Below are positions 27,217 to 36,800 of a stretch of 64,000 bases of DNA, piece after piece. Position numbers and translations under genes: made by a program. The stretch covers positions 1-64,000 of the forward strand of contig VXAA01003922.1 of assembly GCA_013399115.1 (NCBI GenBank), read 5' to 3'. Source of the stretch: Anseranas semipalmata (Eukaryota > Chordata > Aves > Anseriformes > Anseranatidae). The notes beneath the pieces are model-generated. The model was given only the letters and a program-made list of their open reading frames with translations. It was not told where the DNA came from and did not search any database. Within the stretch, counting starts at the first letter, position 1, and each line of letters begins with the position of its first letter.

Positions 27217-27880
27217 TTGTTGAGTGAGATCAACACTCCTGCCCAACTTGGTGTCATCTATAAACTTACTGAGGGTGCACTCAATCACTTTGTCCAGATC
27301 ATTGATAAAGATATTAAAGAGAACTGGCCCTAATACTGAGACCTGGGGGACACCACTTGTGACCGGCCTCCAACTGGATTTAACTCCATTCACCACGACT
27401 CTTTGGGCCCAGCCCCCCAGCCAGTTTGTAACCCAACCAGGCGTACGCCAGTCCAAGCCATGAGCAGCCAGTTTCTCTAGAAGAATGCTGTGGGAAACAG
27501 TGTCAAAAGCTTTACTAAAGTCTAGGTAGACAGCATCTACAGCCTTTCCTTCATCCACTAAGCACGTCACCTTGTCATAGAAGGAGATGAGGTTTGTCAA
27601 GCAGGACCTGCCTTTCATCAACCCATGCTGACTGGGCCTGATTGCCTGGTTGCCCTGCAAGTGCCACGCAATGACACTCAAGATAATCTGCTCCATGAGC
27701 TTCCCTGGCACTGAAGCCAGACTGACAGGCCTGTAGTTTCCTGGGTCCTCCCTCCGGCCCTTCTTGGAGATGGGCGTCCCGTTTGCTAGCCGCCAGTCGA
27801 CTGGGACCTCCCCTGACAGCCAGCACTGCTGATAAATGATGGAAAGTGGGTCTTGGCCAGGCCAATAGGCTACTTCCAAT
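27217..27880 (-). mobile_element. CR1 LINE reverse-transcriptase segment, reverse orientation, decayed
   Basis: On the minus strand an uninterrupted frame of 364 codons (28017-26923) spans the core of a CR1 reverse transcriptase. Residues 57-110 contain [15 protein letters not shown] and [16 protein letters not shown]. Residues 165-172 carry LDFSKAFD, the first catalytic aspartate region. Residues 221-230 read [10 protein letters not shown], where the usual glycine after Q is valine. Residues 252-255 read FIDD in place of the usual F-A-D-D. Residues before about 30 and after about 267 are not recognisably CR1 and are chance extension. The piece is truncated at both ends, lacks the endonuclease and 3' end, and is not active. 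Confidence 0.92.
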
Positions 27881-28313
27881 GAGGGAGCATCTGAGCTCTG
27901 GATGAGGTATAGGAGGATGACAGGAAGCTTGCAGATTGTCCTAATGTGCCATGGACCTAAGTCTTGAAGGGGAGCTGCCATTCTGCTCCATGCATTACTT
28001 GGGTAAGCCCTCCCCATAGGACACCGTTTGCTGCCTTCTAGGGGCTTCCAGACTTGGCTGCAGCCAGGGAGTCAGAGCATGAGGATAAATAGGACAGTTG
28101 TCTGCTTCTGACTAAAACCTCCCTCATGCTGTTTTGCTACAATGTGCTGACAAATAACAGCATGACTCAGGCAATACCTTGTGAAACATGACAAGCTGTG
28201 AGGGGCTCAGGCAAGGTATGTGGAAAGGGCTTTGTAAGAGAACTGTACCAGTCACTAGGATGGCCACTGGAAGTGATCTAGGAGATCATCATGGATATGG
28301 CAGTGGTTACCAC

Positions 28314-29374
28314 TGTTAGGGAAAGTATGAAGTTGGTAGCCTGACAGAGGTGAGGCTGACACAGGTCCATGCCCCAAGGTCCCACTAGTAGCAAGACTGG
28401 GTACATGTTCCCAATAGGTACACAGAGAAATACATTTATACAACACATATATGTATGCACATGGCCAGCCATTCAGGTCAACACAGACAGAAACTCAGCA
28501 CTCACACAAACATAAACAGGACCAATGGTCTCATTCTGTTCCTGTCTCCAGCTGAACAGAATGGCAGTCTGTCAATAGGAAATATATACATATATATGGT
28601 ATGGTTATATAATGCCTCCAGTAGCTGGCCTTAGACACTCAGTCTGCCCAGTAATGGCTCTGGATCCTCACTCTCCTCAGCTGCTGGCATCTGAGCGTGC
28701 CAGACCCCGAGGCCCCCAGCCCCACTCCAGCTTCAGGTACAAAAGCACACACAGCACACACAGACACCTGCACAGGCCCACAAACTCTGGATCCCTTTAG
28801 TAAATGGCCTTAGAAACACACACAGGCACACACACAGGCACACACAAACGTGTGTCTCTCAGGCAGCCCCCTAGACCCAACAGTCTTGCTGGCAGTTGGC
28901 CTGGACCTCCTGGTTCCTGCAGTAGCCAGTTGTCTTCTTCCCAGAGACTCACCCATTCATACCCCTGGTCCCCAGGCCACTTCAGCTAATCTCTGGTTAG
29001 TCCAGCTTGATGCTTGCTAGATGTCACACTCTGACACACAAATGCTCACCCCCTCATTTGCTGGCACCACAGACACATGTATCCCTGTGACTCCTGTTGC
29101 TGATGCAATACACACACATGCACATGGGATAGATGCTCTTCTTGGGGTCCCTAACACCTCTGTGGGCAAAAGTGCCTGTCAGGATAAAAGGTGCTCTGGA
29201 CAGCTGAGCCTCTCCCATTGACTCATTGGATGGGTTTCACACCAGGACCAGGGGGCTGATGGCTCTCCTGGAACAGGCCTGGGAGGAACCATGTTGGCAT
29301 ATTTACTTGTGTTCCCTCACCTGAAATTCTTCCCCTGTGCTCCTTTGTGTGTGAAGAGATGAGCCTTCGATCAC
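28314..29374. mobile_element. Probable LTR copy 2 of the same unnamed family
   Basis: This segment starts with TGTTAGG at 28314-28320, like copy 1, and follows copy 1 block by block, in the same orientation, to GATGAGCCTT near 29360. It is about 360 bp longer, mainly because of CA-rich and CACACAGG-rich expansions around 28735-28850 and extra sequence between 28860 and 29250. The expected CCTAACA end is not found intact; the alignment is lost where a CR1 tail begins near 29375. Copies 1 and 2 differ at many sites, so they are independent old insertions and not the two LTRs of one recent provirus. Confidence 0.55.
28803..28850. repeat. CA-rich CACACAGG minisatellite
   Basis: Imperfect tandem units of ACACACAGGC, lying in the second LTR-like copy. 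Confidence 0.8.
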
Positions 29375-29376
29375 AT

Positions 29377-29480
29377 AGAATCACAGAGTCATAGAATCAT
29401 TTAGATTGGAAAAGTCTTTCAAGATCATCTAGTCCAACCATAAACTGATGGCCACTGCCACATCAAAGGAGATTGACCAA
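29377..29480 (-). mobile_element. CR1 3'-tail fragment, reverse orientation
   Basis: The plus strand reads TAGAATCACAGAGTCATAGAATC, then GATTGGAAAAGTCTTTCAAG and CATCTAGTCCAACCAT: the complement of a CR1 3' end with its short tail repeats. It abuts or interrupts the right end of the LTR-like element. The right boundary is unclear and could extend to about 29515. Confidence 0.8.
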
Positions 29481-29742
29481 ATCAGCTAAGCGAAACCCAG
29501 CCAACACTAGAGGATCCTACAAGCACAGAGTGTGAATTCAAAAGTCAGTGCAACAAAACATGTAAAGGAAAGGGAGATTGAAAGAATAACTAGATTATTA
29601 ATAATTTTCTTGTGCAGTTTTTCAGTGTTCACTAATACATGCTTTTTATCAATGAAAATTATAAACACTTTGCTTGCCAGCCTTTTTTTGCCAGCCTTAC
29701 CTTTTTTTCTCCTTGTGTGTAGCAAAGATAAAGCTCTGTGAA

Positions 29743-29769
29743 AAACAAACAAACAAACAAACAAACAAA
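29743..29769. repeat. (AAAC)n microsatellite
   Basis: About six AAAC units, intronic. Confidence 0.9.
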
Positions 29770-30672
29770 TAAGCAAGCCAACAAAAACAACAGGAACAAT
29801 GCCCTGTCTTTTAATTTATGGGAATTGCTAGTTCTTTGGTAAAATCAAGTTCTTAAGCATTTTTTACTAGTATTGTGGTAGGCCAATAACAGTCATACCT
29901 CAATTAATCTTAATCTCATGCTGATGAATGGATTTATTAGTTGAATCGGGAATATCTGTTTTGTTTTGTTTTTCTCTATTCACATCACTAACGTCTACAG
30001 TTTGTATAGAACCTAAAAGTGTGTTAAAACTTATGTAGCTTTACTGGTAAAAGTGGCTTCTCCAATCTACCACAAAGTTTCAGGTAGAAGGTAATTAAAT
30101 TCAATAGGGAGACTATAAAGTGCTTAGGTGCTTTGTGAATTAAATAGTATATAAATTTAAATTGTTGCTGTTGCAAGGCCAAAAGAAAATTCTTTATGCT
30201 ATTTCTTTGGGCAAGAAAGCAAAAAGGGACTTCAATAAACATTATGATATTTCATATTAAAAAAAAAAAAGTTCTGTAAAGAAGGTCCTTTCCTCTTTTT
30301 ACAGAGGACAAAGATAAACAAAAGCATGCTCTTGAAACATAGACTTTAAAAGTGGAAATTTGAAAAGCTTTTTGAGGAGGCTCATCACATGTCCAGAAGA
30401 GCACCTTCTGTTTGTTTTCAAGAAATTTGTTTCTATCAGAATTGGTAATATGATGTTCATGTAGACTTATGTAGTGTTTTGACTTTGTAGTTTATGCAAA
30501 TAAGCATATAATGTAAAAGCTAAAGCATATATTTTTCAGAAGCTAAGAACACATGCAAATGGGAATATTAGATATTAATGATCTGTTAATTAATACTCTT
30601 ATATGCAATAACAACTTCACTCACAGAGGACCAAAAATTCCAGCTTTCACACACATCTCATTTAGCTTCATA

Positions 30673-31014
30673 AGCAGATTTGTCCTAACATCCTTGTGCC
30701 TGATCACAAGGAATCAAAAGATGTAGGCTGGGATGTGAATGGTGTTGGCAGTTCACAGATGTATGCATATTCTTGTCTCCAAGCAAAATAATCCCCCCTC
30801 TTAAAATTAAAACAGAGCAAGGCAGAGAAGAATTAACGTTGTACCTCTTGCAAATGACACAGAATGATAAACTTTCATTGTATTAATTTATCTAATCTAT
30901 TTAGTTGAGCTCTGTCCTAAAGGGACCTGTTTTTGTGATGCAAAAATATCATCTGGGCTTTTATTTTTATTTTATTTTATTTATTTATTTATTTATTTAT
31001 TTATTTTATTTTAT
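30673..31014. repeat. Left copy of exact 342-bp direct duplication
   Basis: Identical base for base, as far as I can compare by eye, to 31333-31674, displaced by exactly 660 bp. It ends inside a TTTA/TTTTA tract. See the matching entry for the right copy; the pair most likely reflects an assembly error and not a real duplication. Confidence 0.93.
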
Positions 31015-31027
31015 TTTATTTTATTTT
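30961..31027. repeat. TTTA/TTTTA simple repeat
   Basis: About 67 bp of TTTTA and TTTA units, ending some 47 bp before the splice acceptor of the exon at 31075. Repeats of this kind commonly break short-read or pyrosequencing contigs and probably caused the nearby gap. Confidence 0.93.
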
Positions 31028-31074
31028 AACAAATGCATTATTTTAGATGATAAACTTTTGTCATTTCAACACAG

Positions 31075-31156
31075 GCAATGGATGGTTCCTTGATAAGATT
31101 GTCATCAAATATAAAGAAGGGAAGGAAGCTCAGGAGGTTGTATTTCCTTGTAACAG
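31075..31156 (+). CDS. PLAT gene, exon 4 in window (regular PLAT, GWFL strand)
   Basis: An 82-bp exon, phase 1 to phase 2, acceptor TCAACACAG and donor GTATGT. It encodes GNGWFLDKIVIKY, then KEGKEAQEVVFPCNR, with first and last codons split. The N-G-W-F-L-D-K-I-V-I strand and the F-P-C-N-R that leads into the W-L motif of the next exon are hallmarks of LOXHD1-like PLAT domains. It sits 61 bp after an exactly duplicated segment and 519 bp before an N gap, so its neighbourhood is unreliable although the exon itself is intact. Confidence 0.93.
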
Positions 31157-31332
31157 GTATGTCATTCATGGAGAAGTAGAATTAGTTTGTACACTCTCGG
31201 CAACCTGGGGAAAAGTATTATGTGAAAAGATCTAGGCATACTGATTTTGGTCAGTGCCTCTTTCTCCATTGCTGAAAACCTTATATACATACCAGAATTC
31301 TTTGGAAAGCCTTTAACTTTCCTCCTAAAGAN

Positions 31333-31674
31333 AGCAGATTTGTCCTAACATCCTTGTGCCTGATCACAAGGAATCAAAAGATGTAGGCTGGGATGTGAAT
31401 GGTGTTGGCAGTTCACAGATGTATGCATATTCTTGTCTCCAAGCAAAATAATCCCCCCTCTTAAAATTAAAACAGAGCAAGGCAGAGAAGAATTAACGTT
31501 GTACCTCTTGCAAATGACACAGAATGATAAACTTTCATTGTATTAATTTATCTAATCTATTTAGTTGAGCTCTGTCCTAAAGGGACCTGTTTTTGTGATG
31601 CAAAAATATCATCTGGGCTTTTATTTTTATTTTATTTTATTTATTTATTTATTTATTTATTTATTTTATTTTAT
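31333..31674. repeat. Right copy of exact 342-bp direct duplication
   Basis: Identical to 30673-31014. It starts immediately after a single undetermined base at 31332 and ends at the first base of the N gap. A copy without any divergence, bounded on both sides by undetermined bases, is what results when overlapping contig ends are placed end to end instead of being merged. Confidence 0.93.
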
Positions 31675-31781
31675 NNNNNNNNNNNNNNNNNNNNNNNNNN
31701 NNNNNNNNNNNNNNNNNNNNNNNNNNNNNNNNNNNNNNNNNNNNNNNNNNNNNNNNNNNNNNNNNNNNNNNNNNNNNNNNN
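31675..31781. other. Assembly gap (107 N)
   Basis: A run of 107 undetermined bases inside a TTTA/TTTTA repeat. If the flanking duplication were real, a second copy of the exon at 31075 could be hidden here; I consider this unlikely. Confidence 0.99.
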
Positions 31782-32044
31782 TCCTTTCATTTAGTAAATC
31801 TCTATTTCTCTGTCTTACTAGGTCTAGAATGTTGCTGCCATGGGCAAAATTGGAAAATGTCCGACTCTCTGAGTTCTAACAATAACTAAACAGCCTGCTC
31901 TTCCAAATATTTTATTACCTAAGGCAACTGCACCCTGAACTTTTAGCTGTCAGTGGGTTGAATCACATGGCTACAACAGAAAAACAAAACAACAAAAAAA
32001 AGTTAAATAGACCAATAGACAAATTAGAGATTTGTGTGTGTTAC

Positions 32045-32145
32045 CTCTGAATTTAATTTAATATAATATTTATATAATTTTAATATAAATTAAATATTAA
32101 TGATTAAAATATTAATGATTTAATATAATATAAATCATATGAAGA
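32045..32145. repeat. Very AT-rich low-complexity tract
   Basis: Almost only A and T, with recurring TTAATATAAT, TATTAATGATT and complementary words. Nothing coding. Confidence 0.8.
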
Positions 32146-32587
32146 ATTATAATTTAGATCCAGCTGCTTATATTCTGTTCTATATGGTTTACAGAATTTG
32201 TGAGTTTAGGCTACATGGCTGAAATTGTTTCCATGTTATTTTGGTAACTGTGCCTTAAAGTTGTGAAAATCTTTAGAAATTCAGTACAGACAAGTCTTCT
32301 TTAAGAATCCTTCCTGTTTACAAAATAAAACCACAAAACAACAGGTTTTCAGTTTGCAAAATTCATGGAAATGATTAGCTAAGAACCATTTACTCCTCTT
32401 GAGCATTATTCTGATGATCAGGTTCTTGTTTTAGTTTTTCTTTTTGGTGTGCATTGAAGATGGTTATTGGAAGAGGAGACAAATAAGACAATTGTTTCTT
32501 TAATGTCGGGGAGATTTTGTGAGACTTCTGTTAAGGGAGGGACACTTTATAAACCCATGAGGATCTCTATAAAACTGCCTTGTCAAA

Positions 32588-32644
32588 AGGCATTAAGCTC
32601 TTAGATAGGTATTAAGCTCTTAGAAAGGTATTAAGCTCTTAGAA
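32588..32644. repeat. Three 19-bp tandem units
   Basis: The unit AGGTATTAAGCTCTTAGAA is present three times in a row with two single-base differences in the first copy. It contains the palindrome AGCT and a TTAAGCTCTTAG core. It is a short intronic tandem array without recognisable function. Confidence 0.93.
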
Positions 32645-33266
32645 AAGATTAGGGACGTTATATAGAGAGGGGTCCTGTCTTTGTTTGCCTGAAGTGTAAG
32701 TGCGCTGCCAATGTGTCAAAGTTTGCTTTCTATTTTTAGAAACAGGTAGTGATCTTTTTTTTTTTTTTTTTCCTTAGGAGGGAATGAGGAAAGTGTCCAC
32801 AATAGTTAATCAAGCCATCTATTACAACCATAGTTGAAATACAGTGGAGTCTAGACTTCATGCATTACAGATTTGTTCACGTAGTTTTGTTATATACAAG
32901 AAGTAAAATATATTGTGGATCCTTGGGTTTAAACAAAGGCGACATCAACATGAAGCCAATAGAATAGAAGCTGATAATGAGCACATATATATATTTTTAT
33001 TTTTAAATAAGTGAGATTGTTAATGGCTGTAAAGTGTTATTATATCATTAAGGCATATCAACTGAAGGAGTATGGATGTGTTTTTGTAGAGAAATAATAC
33101 TACAGGAAAGCTCCTTAAATTCATCCATATAAAAGAAAATGAAAGTAAAAAGAAAAAATCACATCATTGTTGCATATCTGTAGAAGTTCTATAAACTTCC
33201 AGATCTGAGGGTTTTATATATCCTTTAAAGTATGGTGAATCTGACTGACCACTGCAGGTTATATAA

Positions 33267-33279
33267 CCCCCCCCCCCCC
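33267..33279. repeat. 13-base C run
   Basis: Uninterrupted C run in an AT-rich intron. Confidence 0.95.
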
Positions 33280-33592
33280 AGATATACAATTGAGTATCTG
33301 ATCCTGTAAATACTCAGTACGTCATATAATATATTTCATCTGAAATACTATAGCACTTCATAAAACTGCCATGAAAATTCCTACTGTTTGCTGGGAGCGG
33401 AGTGAGCCAAATTCTCCCAATATGAATAATGTTAACTCTGATGAAGGCATACAAGAAAATTGGGTCTAGGAGATAGTTTAAAGACATAATTTGATAAAAA
33501 AGAGAGAGAAGGTAATTGTCAGATTACTTGTTGATTATTATCAATACTGATAATAGTTATTAATCTTATTATTTTTGTTTATGCAATGAAAG

Positions 33593-33648
33593 ATGGTTAG
33601 ATGGATATCAAGATGATGGGAAAACAGAGAGAGAGCTATCTGCCAAAA
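33593..33648 (+). CDS. PLAT gene, exon 5 in window (end of regular PLAT)
   Basis: A 56-bp exon entering in phase 2 (the split Arg codon is completed by its first base) and leaving in phase 1; acceptor GCAATGAAAG, donor GTAAGT. It encodes WLDGYQDDGKTERELSAK. Together with the previous exon this makes the FPCNR-WLD-x-x-x-D-D-G-x-x-x-R-E-L ending typical of LOXHD1-type PLAT domains. The polypyrimidine tract before the acceptor is weak, but the phase and motif continuity make the exon convincing. Confidence 0.92.
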
Positions 33649-33804
33649 GTAAGTATTTTGTTACAGATTTTTTGTTATAACAATACAGTGTTACTTACTG
33701 CCTAATTATTACTGAAGACCCTTTCTGAATATGACCATAACTTAAGAAAAAAAGTGATAATAAAGCTTGATCACATCATTTTTTTTTTTCTCCTAATATG
33801 TTAG
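33649..33804. other. Short intron (156 bp)
   Basis: The shortest intron seen here, phase 1, with a strong donor GTAAGT and a T-rich tract ahead of ATGTTAG. Confidence 0.85.
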
Positions 33805-33837
33805 AAGATGGCAATTCAAAGAAGGCATTCCTTAAAG
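33805..33837 (+). CDS. PLAT gene, 33-bp microexon (inter-domain linker)
   Basis: A microexon of 33 bp with phase 1 on both sides; acceptor ATGTTAG after a T-rich tract, donor GTAAGA. Including split codons it encodes K-DGNSKKAFLK, a basic linker between a regular PLAT domain and the following W-type domain. LOXHD1-like proteins also carry a short lysine-rich linker at this position. Because its length is a multiple of three and both borders are phase 1, inclusion or skipping would both keep the frame. Confidence 0.75.
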
Positions 33838-36800
33838 GTAAGAATTGTTTTCTACACCATTGTCTTTGCTATTTGAATTTAACCTCCAAATCAGTAGTAA
33901 GTGGTAAATATGTGAGCAAGTGACCTCATCATATAAGTAAGCAATTGACTATGAGAGGAAATGAATACAAACTGGTTAACAGTGATCTACAGAAATGATA
34001 AACTCTTATAAGTAATTGAGGAAAACATGCTGCTCATAAACTGTTTCTGGTTTTCTTCATATTTCTACTATTCTGTCCTGAAATCAGCCAGGAATTCCTC
34101 TGAGAACAGATTCAACTGTCGCTTTATTTATCCCAATGTCACTGTCATTTAATACATGGGAACAGATCCCCTAGCAAACATCAGCATGTTAAAAAATGTG
34201 TTGTGAGGTGACAATGGAAGCATTTTCAGGTCAAAGTCCATCAGCGTATTCCCAAAGTAGTCAGAAATAATACAAGATTAAGCTGGAAGTAGTATACTCG
34301 TTCAGTTGACTAAATCTGCTTGTATTACTTAAAAGATTTTAATAAAAAACTAACCACCCAGTTGTCTATTCATATAACTACAAAGACAGTCCCATCACTG
34401 TAATATGCTAGGACCTCCCAAGTGTTCAATGTGAGATACCATCTCTGTGTTTCTCCCCTACCAGAAAAGAGAAACAGACTGATACAAGTTTCTTTATGAA
34501 CATTTAACTGGAAATGCATATTCTGTGCAACTGTGTCTCAGAACAGTATGGGAGAAACAAGAGTAAATAAAGTAATGTTTACATTTAGCTCTGAAAACAC
34601 TGACTTGCCTTCTGTAGCACTGAGTGCTGATCTCTCGATCTAATTGCAGTTTCAGTGAAAATATAATCACTTGCATTCAATCAAACAGTTTAGCCAACAG
34701 TTTTATTGTTCCATGGCAAGATAACTTTTACAAGAGGAGACTGATTAACTCAGGTAAATAAAGACTTTCCCTCAGAGAGATTTGATTTTCACAAGAGTGA
34801 CTTGGAATTGTATTCTACACTCTGCTCAGCACACATTTCTGAAATGCAGCCATAATATCTATTTCACCTTATGTTCAGAAAATTGACTATATTTTAGTTT
34901 TTAATCTAAGTTTTTTTCCAGTGAAGCTTCATTTTTTATTATGTTACAATAAGCAGGCAGAGATGCAAAGGCTGCTGAGAGCTTGTGCATGTCAAGAACA
35001 ATAAGGCACAATATGTTGATTATGAGGAGAAAGGAATGGCTTATTCTTAATCAGTTTGTGAAACGTCACACTGTCAAGATGTCCAGGAGGATCCAGAGGG
35101 TGTGCGTTGGTTTATTAGCATGCGATTGGAGGTTCTGAATAATAAAGATATAAAGAAGAGCATTTTTAGGGAGTCTTCTGCCCATTAGCTATGCATCAGC
35201 TTAGTTTGAACTTCTCTTTAGTCATCTTTTTTTCTTTACCCAGGAGTTCATTCCAGTGAGGAAATGAGATAGATGAGAAATTGTGCTTTTTATGCCTTTT
35301 GTAAAAGAGATGATGAGCAGGACTGATCTCAGGATAGTTCATTTTTAAATTGTGTTGTCTTAATGGTAATGTCATAGGCATTTCAAGCGGAAAGATTGAG
35401 ATTTTTAGTAGGATAACAAATACAGGAGGTTTGGAAAGTTGTCATATTCAGTTCTGTGTCAATCCATTGTGATATAGTACTAGTACTGGTATCACTAGTA
35501 CCGATAAAATTCCAGAGATGCAGAGTCTTGGAATAGAAAGTAATTGCCTCAAATTCTCCCTGCATCTGCAGCATGGAAGAGTTCACACAGTAGAGAAGAT
35601 AGCAGTGATAAGCAGTTTCACTCACAGTGGAGGTGCAAACTTTCCGTACAACATACATTTCCTGAATAAGTGGCAAGCAGCAGTGTTGATGTTTGGGAGC
35701 CAATGTTTTATGCATTCATGTGGTCATATACTATGTGAGCTGCACTCTGCAAGCGGGCTTCAGGAAAAGTCATAGAAAGTTGATTGGCGTAAGTCAGTGT
35801 TGTTTGGTGATTTCCAGAATAAAGATAAATGTGCTCAGGTCAGGTCTAAAGCAAAGGTTACAAAACAAAATACATAGTAAGTCACTCTGAAGGTCAGAAA
35901 TCTCATTCTCTTTGGAGAAGGCTAATAAGCTAATAACCACCTAGCCAAGGAAGAGAGTTTGAAAGTTGTCATTGCTAAGCAGGTTACTTGAGTAGCCCTT
36001 GTTCTTTTTCAGCCAGGCTCCTGTTATGCCAGCTTTAATAAAGTATAAATTCCAGATCTCTGTGAACACTGCTGGTGGCTATGGATTCTGCCTAGATGCA
36101 GAAGGCCCATATCAATTTTTTTCAGCAACATTTGTACATCTGTAGATTATGAAGAGGCTTTGGCAAATCAAGCAAAGGAACGGATTTATTCATCCTCTGT
36201 TGATTCCTCTGTGTATGTTTGATGCAAGAGAAAAAAGACAAAGGAAATCACATTGGTAGAAAAGATGGATAGCTGTTCTCAGGCCTCAAATGATGGAGTT
36301 GTTCTGAGGGAGAATGGGACCTTACATCGCTTTCTAAAAGTTGCAGGGAAATTTTGCTGCTTCCTCCTTCTGTTTTCTCTTTTTCTTTTCCTTTTCTGCT
36401 TCAGAATAGGTGGAGTATACCACGTAGTAAAAGATTTTCTCTCAAAGCAAAACTACAAACATAGTATATCCCAATGTTCCCCATTCTGCAGTCAGTTAAA
36501 ATGAGCTGGGTTCCTGTAGTGTGGTTTGTAGGGTGTCCTGTGGTATTGTGGGCTTTTGTGGGTGGTACATAAAATACAGTTCAACATCAATGAATGTAGT
36601 TCAATTAATAGATATTTCTAGGTTGGCTCTTCTTGTGTTGGGCAAGATTGTTGGTATTAAGGCATTTAGAAAATTCATAAGAAAAGAGAAAAGATGCAGT
36701 AAATTCTCACATGACTTCCTTTGTTTTCAAATTATTCCCTACCTTGCAAGTTTTTGCTAATGAAGTAAGAATAATTACAGAATTCCTAAATTGCAAATAG

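Larger units (their letters stand above)
26189..31074. other. Large intron with CR1, LTR-like element and simple repeats
   Basis: A phase 1 intron of about 4.9 kb. It contains a minus-strand CR1 reverse-transcriptase segment, the second LTR-like copy, a CR1 tail fragment, an AAAC microsatellite (29743-29769) and a TTTA/TTTTA tract running almost to the acceptor of the next exon. The first copy of a 342-bp exact duplication also lies at its right end. Confidence 0.75.
31157..33592. other. Intron containing assembly gap and tandem repeats
   Basis: A phase 2 intron. It contains the right copy of the exact duplication, the 107-N gap, an extremely AT-rich tract (about 32045-32145), three 19-bp tandem units and a C run. 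Its true length cannot be stated because of the gap. Nothing coding is recognised. Confidence 0.7.

Noticed and set aside
26923..28017. 364-codon minus-strand frame as a host gene
   Set aside because: Its core is CR1 reverse transcriptase with altered catalytic neighbourhood, and its ends are unrelated chance sequence.
30673..31674. Recent biological tandem duplication
   Set aside because: Absolute identity, a single N at the junction and an N gap at the other end are better explained by contig placement error.
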